The position numbers and the translations under genes were made by a program. From Candidatus Kapaibacterium sp. (GTDB lineage Bacteria; Bacteroidota; Ignavibacteria; Kapaibacteriales; UBA2268), in NCBI GenBank assembly GCA_023957315.1, contig JAMLHE010000002.1:327750-391749 (forward strand): a DNA stretch of 64,000 nucleotides. The letters run 5' to 3'. The notes below the pieces were generated by a model. It ran no database searches. It was given only the letters and a program-made list of their open reading frames with translations, and was not told where the DNA came from. Shown in pieces: positions 46,601 through 55,265 of the stretch. Within the stretch, counting starts at the first letter, position 1, and the number at the start of each line of letters is the position of its first letter.

Positions 46601-49600
46601 TCGGGTACTTCAATCAATACACCGGGTACGATGAGTGGTTTTGTCTTTTTGTCCAAGACATCATCATCGGGTCCCTTACGAGCAGCCCGGAAGTCATTGA
46701 CAACCTCAAAATCCTTTTCGCAATATGGTTGAGGTACATCAGGAGGCTCCCAATAAGCAAGGATTTGTTGCTCTAAATTTGCCGTGTTAATTTGATAATA
46801 TGTTCCATCGCCTCTCCAGGTGTATTGTGGCAATTCAACAATTCCATTCTTGATGGGTTTCGTTTCGCAATCGGTGCGGCAGGTAATAGAGAAATCATCA
46901 GTATCTTGAGCATTTCCTGCCATAATCACAATATCTTTAGACAGCGTTGGAGCGGAGTTTTCGATTACGGGCCATTCGGGCCAAAGCGGCTCGCCATTTT
47001 TGTAAACAAGTGCAATGGTTCGCGGTTCCTTTTGGTTGAAGCTCGGGTCAGAAGCAGCGATTGGAGGGTCTTTCTCGAATTCATATTTCACTAAGCATTC
47101 GCCTGGCTTTTTGTCTAACTTGGGTTCCTCTACATTCGGGCGTTCACTGTCGAAGTGTGGCACACGCTTAGACATATATCTAAGTTCTTTTGATTTGATT
47201 TTTTGGCTGTCGTCATAGCGATATCCGTCAATAACATCATCATCTACAGTTACTTTGAGCTGAACTACGAGGTCAACGGTGTTAAATTCATTTAATAAAA
47301 ATCTACGCAAATCTTCCTTTTTTTCCGCAAGCTTGTCTTCGGCTTCTTCGATTTTCTTATCCAATGAATCGAGCAAATCCTTCCCTTTTCTGACAATTTC
47401 TGCAATCGCCGAATCTGCATTAGATTTTGCATCTTGATATTTCCTCAGTTCATCATCAACTTTTGTCAAGTCGAATTGTTTACCAAGGCTATCAGTTTTC
47501 TTCATCTGATTGAGTTTGGTTTCGGCATCATCTACTTTCCCTTCGAGGTCTTCGGCTTTGACTTTCGTTACTTTCCAATGCGCCACTTGCAGCTTTTCTG
47601 CTTGATATTCATTCCATTTCTCGAAATAATTATCAAATAATTTACTCAATTCTTGCATTTTCTCGGCTACTTTACCGATTTTTTCCATGAATTCATCTTC
47701 GGCGTCAGATTGTTGATTTGTCGTGCTGTTATGATTTTGGAGCAATAATTGAATTGCCGTTACTAAAAGCTGAATCTTGTCTTGTTGATTCTTATATGCT
47801 TGTTCATTTCTATCCAAATCAGCATTCGCCCATTGAGCCCTTGCATAATCATTCAAAGCTCTGATACGAGCAACTTCATTTTGCGATTGTGTGAGTGCTG
47901 TTTTTAATTCATTTGCACGGTCGAGCGTTGACTCATATTGTTTTGTCAAAGCTTGCAATTGTTGTCGATACTGACCGAGATTGGAGGACTTGTCAATTAA
48001 ATCAAGGTAGGAATCATTGAAATCATTGAGTGCGTCGGCAACGTCAACTTTCTTGACCACGATGTCCTGATTTATATCAACAAGCTCGCTTTTAATCTTG
48101 TCGGGGTCTAAATCATTGAGTTTTTGCTCGGAAGTATTCTTGGCAGATTCGGCAGTTTGGCGGATTCCGTCTAATCTATCACCATAATCTTTGCTTTCTT
48201 CGCTATCTTCGCCTAGTTTGTCTTGGGCATCTTTTTTCGCATCTTCCAATTCGCTGATTTTTTCCTCAGCATTAACGTATTGAATTAGTGAGCGCCCGAT
48301 TCTTTCCAACATTCTCGCCAATTGTTTTTGCCCTGCTTCCTTTTTGGATTTTGCCAAAAGTAAGTCGGCTTCGGCTTTAGCAACTGAATCTTTTAAGTGT
48401 TCAAATCTTGTTTTATCTTTCATTATATCTTCCAAGGGCGGCGGTATATAATAAACTTTGGGACCGGTTGCGGTTTTTGTGCCTGCGAAACTTACATTCA
48501 AGCTGTCCTTCATTGCCTTCAGCTTGTCTTCTAATGCTTTGATTTCATCTTCGAGTTTGCTTATCATGTCATCAATTTCTTTCTTGATGTCATTCGAATC
48601 GAGTGCAAGAATATCTTGAAGCGATTTGAGTAAATCTTCTTGGATTTTAATATCGCGTTCGATAATTGTGCTATCACTTTGGATTTTGATTATCTCGGTA
48701 ATGCAAACAGTAGAATCCGATATTTTCACTTGAACAGTATCGCTGAGCCGTGATATATCAATAATTGTCATTTGACGAAATTCCTCATGGAAGGCTTTTC
48801 GGTCAACGAATTCGACGCGATTATTGGTGAATTTCTCTTCTCGGTTGCTTACAGTATCACGTAATTCGGTTTCCACCTTTGCCAAGCGTTGTTCTCGAGC
48901 GGTAATCGAGTCCTTGAGCGCTTTTTGGGCTTCTACAATTTGTGCTATAGTTGTCGAATCATTTTCCAATGCTTGATTATAAGCATCATAAGTTTGTTGC
49001 AATTGTAGTTTGGCAGCTTGTAGCATTGGTTCGTACGTTAGAATCGCATTTCTAAATTTTTTAATACTGTCAATAGCAGATGTGTCCACAACAAAATTCT
49101 GAACAATCGAAGAATTTAGTGCTTGGCGATAGAGTGTGTATGAACTCCCTACAAATGTAAGTGATGAGGAGCACAAAGCACGACGCAATGAATCAGATTT
49201 AGCGCTGCAACTATCATTGGCTAAGTTGCCAAATGATACATTGAGAGAATCGAAAAGAGCGAGTCGAGTCATTCGATATTGCTGATTTGTCGAGCCAATA
49301 AGGTCTTCGGCTATCATATCAGCAAATTGAAAAATATTCGTGAGTGTATCGTGAATATCGCTACCATAATCAAAATTTTGAATTATGAAATTGCTCATTG
49401 AACGGCGATATTGGTCGCGTTCACGCATGTAACTCCGAGCAACAGTAGCGAATGAACCGAATAATTTATAAGCCTGCCGCTCGAAAAATATGACTCTTTG
49501 CTGATTTCCTTCAATCAGATTGTTGATATTATTAACGACATCTTGTTGTGCTTTGACGGCATCAGATGCACGAATAATTTCGTCCTGCAATCGCTTTGCT

Positions 49601-52128
49601 TCGTCGGCGAGGTCTGTCTGAGATTGCCTCAAATCTTTATTCGCATCATCAACTTCATCTCGAGCGTCTGCTATTTTATCGTACAATCCGAGTTCGTAGC
49701 TGCTTGGTTTGTTTAACAGCAGTTCATCATAATATGAAATGGAATCTAAAATCACACCGTCAACTGAATCACGCTTGGAAATAATCCTATCACTCAAGGC
49801 AATCCGCTCGTTTATGATGGTTGTCAAACTGTCCCATTTTGCAGTCAAAGTTTGAGTAATAGTTATCAATGAATCTCTCAGCATCATTATAGTGGTGTCT
49901 GTTTTCCCTACTTGTCCTTTTGCCATATCCTGCTGAATTTTAAGAGTACTTAATCTCGAATCCTTTGCTTGATTAAGCGAATCAATTCTCTCTTCCAATT
50001 CAGCGATTCTTTTGTTAATATCATTGATATCATTTGTAAGTTGAGCGATATTGCCGACATCGAATGGGTCATTGAGAGACCCTTTGCCGATGAGTTCCCA
50101 TTTATATTGATTTGGACTTATTAAATCGCGAACGGCAAATTGTTCCATACTCTGCGTTTCGGGGCAATCTTCGTTAGGATTGCAGCGTACTTCTACTATG
50201 TCCCAATCCACAGCATCGGCAGTCATAGCCACAGCACGCGGATATTCGAATAAATCAATGTTCTCAACATAGACGCCAAGTGAAATTTCGCTACCGGGTA
50301 AGGGTTTAACATTGGGCAAACAGGCATTTTCGGGGCGATGAGGCGGAAAGCAGGGTGTAGTCTCGACGGGATTTCCATCAGAATCAAGCGGGCGATATCT
50401 GGAGCAAATCGGTTCGGATAAAACTAAAAAAACTTCGCCATCTGCTGATGTTGCGTTGCCTTCAATCTGGACGATAAATGCGTCACCTTCGCCAAGTACC
50501 TCAGCCAACGGTACAACTACAGAATTTGTCGTACTCCAATCTGAACGTGTCTCGCGACCTGTAACTTTTTCTTTGTGTACTTCACGTATTACACCGTCGC
50601 CACCTTCACCGCCACCGTCGCCACCGCCTTCACCCTCGTATGGCACTCGCGACATAGCAGGCACTTTCACGGGGGGCACTTTACTTGGTACAGGGTAACG
50701 ATACCTACCGCAGGGATTTTCCAAAATCACCACTTCGAAATCTATGAATTCTCCAATTGATTCCCAAGTTATAGTTACCATACCATCAACCATTTCACTT
50801 ATGACAGAACCGACACAAGCATCTTGCGGGCTGACAATTTTAATTGAATGACCGCCTTTGGTAATTGGTAATGAATCGTCATCGCTTGGTGGTTCGTCCG
50901 AGAAAAATGAAAATCTTGAAACAGTCAGACCATTAATCGAATGAATTAGCTCGAATTTACCCCAACCAAAACTCTCAAAGTTTGCAATATTTGAATTCGA
51001 GAGCGGAATTTCAATTTGTTTTGTAATATATTTTGAAGCATTTGCATCGGTCGTCAAATAATCAGGATTGGGTTGGAATACTGTACCCGTTAGCAGCCAA
51101 CTGTGCTCACCACACTCAACGGGGAAATCACTTTTAGCTGTTACAAAAGAATTTACCTCAGATAGGTAAATCGGGACACCACAATTAATATCAATCAGCA
51201 ATCCTTCCACTTCAATCGAATAGCATGATTTGCAATCTCGAGTTTCAATTGTTTTCTTTATGTCTTCGCACGAACAATCTCTGCCAAATCCGCTGCTACG
51301 CTCCGTTACATTGAATATGAATGGCTCTGCCCAACCGTCATTTTGCCCCAAAGGGTTACCACGCGAATCAATTGCCCGAACGCTCCAAATATACTGCATT
51401 CCCGGTTGCGGATAATCGAAATCCGGAGTCCAAAGAGTAAAATTTGTGTTCATTGCCTCTTTGGTCAGAATCGGGAAATTTGCCTGAAATGCCATATCGG
51501 GCGATTGTCCGGGCAATACTTCAAATACTGCCACAGTATAAGTAACCGGCTCGAAAGGCTGCGGAACAACAGGAGTCCATCGGAAAATTATATTGCTCAC
51601 TGATTCCGGCTTCAATTCGCTTAGATTTTCAGGCAAAAGCAAAGTTGGACCTTGGTAATCAGTGATGAAAAACTGCCGACATTGGTCTTGCGTCAGCGGC
51701 TCGTTCAATTCAGCATCCAAAAGTTGGACACAAATCGTATAATTATTTGCAGGTAATTTTCCGGTTCGAATTACAACTTCATTTACGTGTCCGTAAAATT
51801 CCATTGATTCGTATGGAATCATTTCTGTGGCATCTAACACAGTAACACCCGGCTCAATAAACATAACAGGCATTCTCTCGGTAATCGTCTGGGCTTGAAT
51901 TTCACCATCCGAGAACCCGCCTTGATATATCCGAGTATGCAACTTTACAAAAAATTGGTCTGAAGATGAGTTTGTTATTATCATAGTTGCCGTTTCCCGT
52001 CTCTCCTGCCAATCCGACAGATAGGGCGAGGGATTGGGAGAAATAGCCAACTGTACGTTCAATTGCCCGAACGAATTTGTAAAAATGCTTGCTAACAAAA
52101 GCAACGAAATTGATAATATTTTTCTCAT
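43636..52128 (-). CDS. 2830-residue secreted coiled-coil protein with TANFOR-like N-terminus
   Basis: Signal peptide 1-21 (ending SFGQ). Residues 22-270 run like the TANFOR (B_forsyth_147) proteins of Bacteroidota: LAISPNPSPYLSDWQERR, LPANNYTICVQLLDAELNEPL, then two Ig/Fn-like segments (IIFRWTPVVPQPFEPVTYTV, MQYIWSVRAIDSRGNPLG). A Cys-containing domain and a Gly-rich linker (near 505) follow. Residues 690-1616 are almost continuous coiled coil rich in D/E/K/Q/L. An Ig-like module lies near 1830-1940. Residues 1960-2830 are long, regular, beta-rich repeats (about 850 residues) of AsmA- or solenoid-like character, ending in the alternating strand SAKVDFGFTI. No enzyme motif was seen. It is the middle gene of a three-gene operon. 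I infer a very long periplasm- or envelope-spanning structural protein; TANFOR similarity is recalled, not searched. Confidence 0.85.
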   Translation of the reverse strand: MRKILSISLLLLASIFTNSFGQLNVQLAISPNPSPYLSDWQERRETATMIITNSSSDQFFVKLHTRIYQGGFSDGEIQAQTITERMPVMFIEPGVTVLDATEMIPYESMEFYGHVNEVVIRTGKLPANNYTICVQLLDAELNEPLTQDQCRQFFITDYQGPTLLLPENLSELKPESVSNIIFRWTPVVPQPFEPVTYTVAVFEVLPGQSPDMAFQANFPILTKEAMNTNFTLWTPDFDYPQPGMQYIWSVRAIDSRGNPLGQNDGWAEPFIFNVTERSSGFGRDCSCEDIKKTIETRDCKSCYSIEVEGLLIDINCGVPIYLSEVNSFVTAKSDFPVECGEHSWLLTGTVFQPNPDYLTTDANASKYITKQIEIPLSNSNIANFESFGWGKFELIHSINGLTVSRFSFFSDEPPSDDDSLPITKGGHSIKIVSPQDACVGSVISEMVDGMVTITWESIGEFIDFEVVILENPCGRYRYPVPSKVPPVKVPAMSRVPYEGEGGGDGGGEGGDGVIREVHKEKVTGRETRSDWSTTNSVVVPLAEVLGEGDAFIVQIEGNATSADGEVFLVLSEPICSRYRPLDSDGNPVETTPCFPPHRPENACLPNVKPLPGSEISLGVYVENIDLFEYPRAVAMTADAVDWDIVEVRCNPNEDCPETQSMEQFAVRDLISPNQYKWELIGKGSLNDPFDVGNIAQLTNDINDINKRIAELEERIDSLNQAKDSRLSTLKIQQDMAKGQVGKTDTTIMMLRDSLITITQTLTAKWDSLTTIINERIALSDRIISKRDSVDGVILDSISYYDELLLNKPSSYELGLYDKIADARDEVDDANKDLRQSQTDLADEAKRLQDEIIRASDAVKAQQDVVNNINNLIEGNQQRVIFFERQAYKLFGSFATVARSYMRERDQYRRSMSNFIIQNFDYGSDIHDTLTNIFQFADMIAEDLIGSTNQQYRMTRLALFDSLNVSFGNLANDSCSAKSDSLRRALCSSSLTFVGSSYTLYRQALNSSIVQNFVVDTSAIDSIKKFRNAILTYEPMLQAAKLQLQQTYDAYNQALENDSTTIAQIVEAQKALKDSITAREQRLAKVETELRDTVSNREEKFTNNRVEFVDRKAFHEEFRQMTIIDISRLSDTVQVKISDSTVCITEIIKIQSDSTIIERDIKIQEDLLKSLQDILALDSNDIKKEIDDMISKLEDEIKALEDKLKAMKDSLNVSFAGTKTATGPKVYYIPPPLEDIMKDKTRFEHLKDSVAKAEADLLLAKSKKEAGQKQLARMLERIGRSLIQYVNAEEKISELEDAKKDAQDKLGEDSEESKDYGDRLDGIRQTAESAKNTSEQKLNDLDPDKIKSELVDINQDIVVKKVDVADALNDFNDSYLDLIDKSSNLGQYRQQLQALTKQYESTLDRANELKTALTQSQNEVARIRALNDYARAQWANADLDRNEQAYKNQQDKIQLLVTAIQLLLQNHNSTTNQQSDAEDEFMEKIGKVAEKMQELSKLFDNYFEKWNEYQAEKLQVAHWKVTKVKAEDLEGKVDDAETKLNQMKKTDSLGKQFDLTKVDDELRKYQDAKSNADSAIAEIVRKGKDLLDSLDKKIEEAEDKLAEKKEDLRRFLLNEFNTVDLVVQLKVTVDDDVIDGYRYDDSQKIKSKELRYMSKRVPHFDSERPNVEEPKLDKKPGECLVKYEFEKDPPIAASDPSFNQKEPRTIALVYKNGEPLWPEWPVIENSAPTLSKDIVIMAGNAQDTDDFSITCRTDCETKPIKNGIVELPQYTWRGDGTYYQINTANLEQQILAYWEPPDVPQPYCEKDFEVVNDFRAARKGPDDDVLDKKTKPLIVPGVLIEVPEKLIGWSEKKDSIKARIVKGDHTGLAGEKIEYSVTLLEGRAEDYGFPSDTVKVVTTDGDGYAPVEFNFGKGFAKFEIKVKWFRQDTCESKTIEVESPLKIQMLRFASGLSKEALDGAMEIWDGASVQDIAATMSTDDEKRIYGIAGLFDNYPNFINEEYINYELDDPKLDVDPDSVETSLFGIAVTYIDGDVPENAKLKLTARCEEVFKPIADPYEDSMELNTTKEDRFKIGIDKSIFTVVMDEPFTVGELISGTGKLEIAPGGLNPAFLTQLLNIVLVADEVFVENEGQDIVAQSGRVTWEAPDGLSADLPGFTFTLDSLSLRAKQAAQMGGKISSTSDKLPHPVGFDAELYSDGEFFGNVYNLPEINISSFRLNQGTSLAIDWSSTRSVAGFSNDFKGIVIRTATLEFPNVFARENSPDKMALIVDNFGISREGVQGTIALSGEVTGGFAGFEMTLEQIALEFEMGKLNPKTITLEGNLTPPSNIVDGTIAFKISKSGDDWIGEMTTKGEILVPSIGLTIALNDGTKAEWNTAKEEGSLLVNGMFKSRFTGEIELENLKITSGGEIDADAVRVKTDASLVIRGFNLNLDEVALVRVSGEGSTSQYAIEVSGGFGFPSIPVQKVDGKVIVSPGLKIAVEISNAEISFDYGPVEFSGKLEFGNNSFKGDFDVGLKQPKFGLKCSFIIGTQEIDSLNYYTYWYAEMQLALGATGIPLGSTGLAITRLGGGVGWNYDPPVGSQEGAPRNTDGFAFKALIGIGTVPGGKFLNSLFTMVYTPSKFSLGGKLWVLEQEDNIFGEGVLNLYFNSQSPNAIDGFVKSFVGIPDAEGKIIRLDGKINYKITRGGNISIESETLNGAILDLLKAEGTVVINKNIIDLNGRIFLEFYSDDISLAGILTLIVDFKAEASGSFKYMVQQKRLFAGVRFEGHIDINLDTPFGVADILSAQTHVNMQLRAQPGSIEASGFAFFSYSAWIYSGSAKVDFGFTI

Positions 52129-52155
52129 AATTCAAACTCCCTTAGAAAATTAGCA

Positions 52156-53898
52156 CTAAAATCTTGATGCAACCATAAGCCGCACGAAAGTCTCCCCAAA
52201 TGAAGCATTGCTCCGCAATTCACCGTAAGAATATTGGTTGGATGATGCTTCGGCAGTAAATGTCAAACTTTTGTTGTAAATATAAGCCACTTTTGCCCGG
52301 AATCCGATTGAATTATCCGAACCGGCTCCTGTGTAACTTGTGTTATTGTATGAAATTTTTAGAGATGGATTGAGCGTATTGTCGAAAAAACGGTAAGCCA
52401 CGCCTGCAATTACCGAATAGATGCTAAGTTCGAATGGCTTGATGTCGTTTGTGAGTTGCATTAGCGTCAAATCTGTGGTCAAGGGTATTTCGGTGAAGTT
52501 GATTACGTGAACTCCTGTTATGCTGCGAGTTGAATTTTCGTTGATTACAGTTGTAAATGTGTTGTAGTCTTTATAATCGTCAAATGCAAAACTTAGTGTA
52601 ATCGAATGAATAAGCTTTTGTCCGCGTAAAATTAAATTTGGCGAGAGATTAAACGAAGACGATATGACATCAATTTTCAGAGTGTCATTATCTGTTCTGT
52701 TTCGGAATCCAAAGTTAGAGTAGCCCGCATTGAGACTGAGATAGTCGGTAAATCGTATTGCAGAATTTACGGATGCCAACAATTGCTCACTTGTCTGGGA
52801 TTTTGTGTTTGATAGATTGTTAATGCGTGTACCAATTGAGCCCGATACGAAAATAGTGCCGTCGAAAAGTCGTAATTTCGGCATCAATGTCAATTCCAAT
52901 CTGTCCGACATGAAAAACCTGTACCCCAAGGGGACGTAGCCGTCTCCTACATAAAGAGCATTTGCGGCGATTCCCCAAGTATCATATTCTATCCCGAATT
53001 TCAACCTTCCGGCACCATCTGCTCGAGTAGATGTTTTAATAGGTGTCAATACAGACAAAAAGTCTAAACTACTGCTTTCGATTTCTTTGTCTCGAGTGTT
53101 TCGAGTGAAAAGTGAACCACCTGCTTCGCCTTCGAGAAAAATCCTTTCCGTGAATGGAACAAGGAAATTAATCGTTGTTAAAAATCCTCTTTCAGGATAA
53201 AGTTCCAAACTTGGAGATTTCATAGAGCTCTCTACATCTTCGGCAGCGACCACGTTTATCCCGATAAGCCCGGTGCGTTTGCTCCCATAATGCAATCGTG
53301 CGGTCAAACTCCGCCGTTCATAAGACCCACGAATTCCACGTGTAGTATCGGATTCGACTCCACGTTGCGAAATGCCGTAAAATACCGAAATCGCAAGATT
53401 ATCGGGAGTATATTCAGCTCCAAGCCCGAAAACATTAGAATTACCTGTAGAAAGTTCGGAATAACGAGGGACGAATGAGCCAAACTGAAGGCTCAAGTCT
53501 CCAATTCGCGGAGCAATTCTAATTATATTCATCGGGTTCTGCAAATATTGCATAAATGTCTGTGCCCCGGGAGCTTGAGTGGTAAAGTTTGTCTGATTGG
53601 ATGAGAGCACAATTGTTATCGGCAACTCGAAGATTCCATATTTCAAATTTGAATTGTATAGTAATCTATGCAAATCTGTAGGGCGGCGGCGATTGATACT
53701 ATTTTCGGGAGATGAATTGATTGAATAAAAATCTGAAGATACACTTGCATTTCCGGTAAAAACCCAATTAAGGGTGTCAGTGTCTGCTTTTGAATATGAG
53801 GACATAAGTATCAGCATAAGCAAAAGGATAGCATATACAAAAGTTTGATGGCTCAAACAATGAACTTGGAATATATCAATTTTTCTATCTTTCATCAT
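52156..53898 (-). CDS. Outer-membrane beta-barrel-like protein, first gene of the TANFOR-like operon
   Basis: A 580-residue exported protein. The hydrophobic segment (residues 20-38, FVYAILLLMLILMSSYSKA) acts as signal peptide, with an unusually long polar lead of 20 residues, so a later Met could be the true start. The body alternates hydrophobic and polar residues in strands with D/N/G turns: SLTARLHYGSKRTGLIGINVVAAED, LSLQFGSFVPRYS, YLSLNAGYSNFGFRNRTDND, LTFTAEASSNQYSYG. It ends FVRLMVASRF, with the C-terminal aromatic typical of Bam-inserted barrels. The next gene starts 27 nt later. I infer a membrane anchor or pore for the giant protein. No named family was recognised. Confidence 0.82.
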   Translation of the reverse strand: MMKDRKIDIFQVHCLSHQTFVYAILLLMLILMSSYSKADTDTLNWVFTGNASVSSDFYSINSSPENSINRRRPTDLHRLLYNSNLKYGIFELPITIVLSSNQTNFTTQAPGAQTFMQYLQNPMNIIRIAPRIGDLSLQFGSFVPRYSELSTGNSNVFGLGAEYTPDNLAISVFYGISQRGVESDTTRGIRGSYERRSLTARLHYGSKRTGLIGINVVAAEDVESSMKSPSLELYPERGFLTTINFLVPFTERIFLEGEAGGSLFTRNTRDKEIESSSLDFLSVLTPIKTSTRADGAGRLKFGIEYDTWGIAANALYVGDGYVPLGYRFFMSDRLELTLMPKLRLFDGTIFVSGSIGTRINNLSNTKSQTSEQLLASVNSAIRFTDYLSLNAGYSNFGFRNRTDNDTLKIDVISSSFNLSPNLILRGQKLIHSITLSFAFDDYKDYNTFTTVINENSTRSITGVHVINFTEIPLTTDLTLMQLTNDIKPFELSIYSVIAGVAYRFFDNTLNPSLKISYNNTSYTGAGSDNSIGFRAKVAYIYNKSLTFTAEASSNQYSYGELRSNASFGETFVRLMVASRF

Positions 53899-54171
53899 AA
53901 TTGATAGTATAATTTAATAAATCTTCAAGTAAAAACTTTTTGCAGAATTTGCTTATACCAATTTAAGAAATATAAACATACTATCAAAATTATTTTATTT
54001 TCATTATATACGATTTGATATTTTTACTTTTTGTTAGAATTGGATTAATGTTGAGGATAATTAAACTTTTTTGAACGGAAATTTTCAATAAAATTTAAAA
54101 TTGATTTTATTATTGCAAGTTTATTTCATAATTTTACATATTGTATTGGAAATAAGAATGAGAAAAACGGC

Positions 54172-55263
54172 ATGAAAAAAGTTGCATTGATATTAGCAGG
54201 CGGATTGGGAGCCAAATTCTGGCCCCGCAGCACAGAAAAGAATCCTAAACAATATACTCATATGATTGGCGAAGGGACTTTGCTACAGAATACCTACGAG
54301 CGACTTGAGAACTATTTCGGTAAAGAAGATATTTTTGTCGTGACGGGCTACGAACACAGATTTATAACCCAGGAACAACTCCCGAATTTACCCGAAGAAA
54401 ATATAATTTATGAACCTTTCGGCAAAAATACCGCACCGGCGATTGCTTTATCTTCACATTATATAAGGCAAAAAAATTACGATGATGATACGATTATGTT
54501 TGTGTTCCCTTCAGACCATAATATCTCTAATCTCGGCGAGTTTTACCATAGTTTGGATATTGCCGGAGATTGTGCAGATTTTGCGGATGATATCATCACA
54601 ATCGGCATCCACCCAATGAGACCGGAAACCAAATTCGGTTATATTCAATACAAAAATGGCAATCCGGGAATCAACCCATACTACGAATCAGGGCTGAAAC
54701 AATGTTTGACCTTTGCCGAAAAGCCTGATATCGGGACTGCACGCAGATTTATCGAATCAGGCGATTTTTTGTGGAATAGCGGTATTTTCGTTTGGAAAAT
54801 TAGCACTGTGATGGCTGCATTCAGGAAATATTTGACCGAAATTAACGAAAGATTTATAGACTTGGTGCCTATGTTTGGTCGGGATAAATACGTAGAATTT
54901 TTGCAAAATATTTATCGCCAAATTCCTTCGATTTCGATTGACTATGGGATTCTTGAAAAAGCCGAAAACGTCCGTTGTGTCAAAGCTTCCTTTAATTGGA
55001 GCGATTTGGGCAATTGGGACGAACTTTACAGAATTTCGATGAAAGATGCGAGCAATAACGTTATCAAAGGCGATGTCATTTCGCTTAACAATAAGAATTG
55101 TTTCGTGATGTCACGTGGAAAGATGATTGGTATAATCGGATGCGATGATTTAGTAGTAGTTGATAGCGACGAGGCTATTTTGATTTGCAAAAAAGGCGAA
55201 ACCGAGGACGTTCAGGAATTAGTTGATTTTTTGCGCCGCAAGCACATGAATCATTTATTGTAA
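54172..55263 (+). CDS. manC: Mannose-1-phosphate guanylyltransferase
   Basis: A 363-residue nucleotidyltransferase that makes GDP-mannose from GTP and mannose-1-phosphate, supplying glycan synthesis. The N-terminal loop reads LAGGLGAKFWPRS (residues 8-20), a variant of GGxGTRLWPxSR with Thr/Arg replaced by Ala/Lys. Then come PKQY (pyrophosphorylase Lys), EPFGKNTAPAIAL, FPSDHNI, FAEKPDIGTA, LWNSGIFVW and ENVRCVKASFNWSDLGNWDEL, all standard for the GMP family. The bifunctional AlgA-type isomerase domain is absent; the length is of the short type. It is convergent with hrcA, with 2 bp between stop codons and no terminator. Confidence 0.93.
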   Translation: MKKVALILAGGLGAKFWPRSTEKNPKQYTHMIGEGTLLQNTYERLENYFGKEDIFVVTGYEHRFITQEQLPNLPEENIIYEPFGKNTAPAIALSSHYIRQKNYDDDTIMFVFPSDHNISNLGEFYHSLDIAGDCADFADDIITIGIHPMRPETKFGYIQYKNGNPGINPYYESGLKQCLTFAEKPDIGTARRFIESGDFLWNSGIFVWKISTVMAAFRKYLTEINERFIDLVPMFGRDKYVEFLQNIYRQIPSISIDYGILEKAENVRCVKASFNWSDLGNWDELYRISMKDASNNVIKGDVISLNNKNCFVMSRGKMIGIIGCDDLVVVDSDEAILICKKGETEDVQELVDFLRRKHMNHLL

Positions 55264-55265
55264 GC

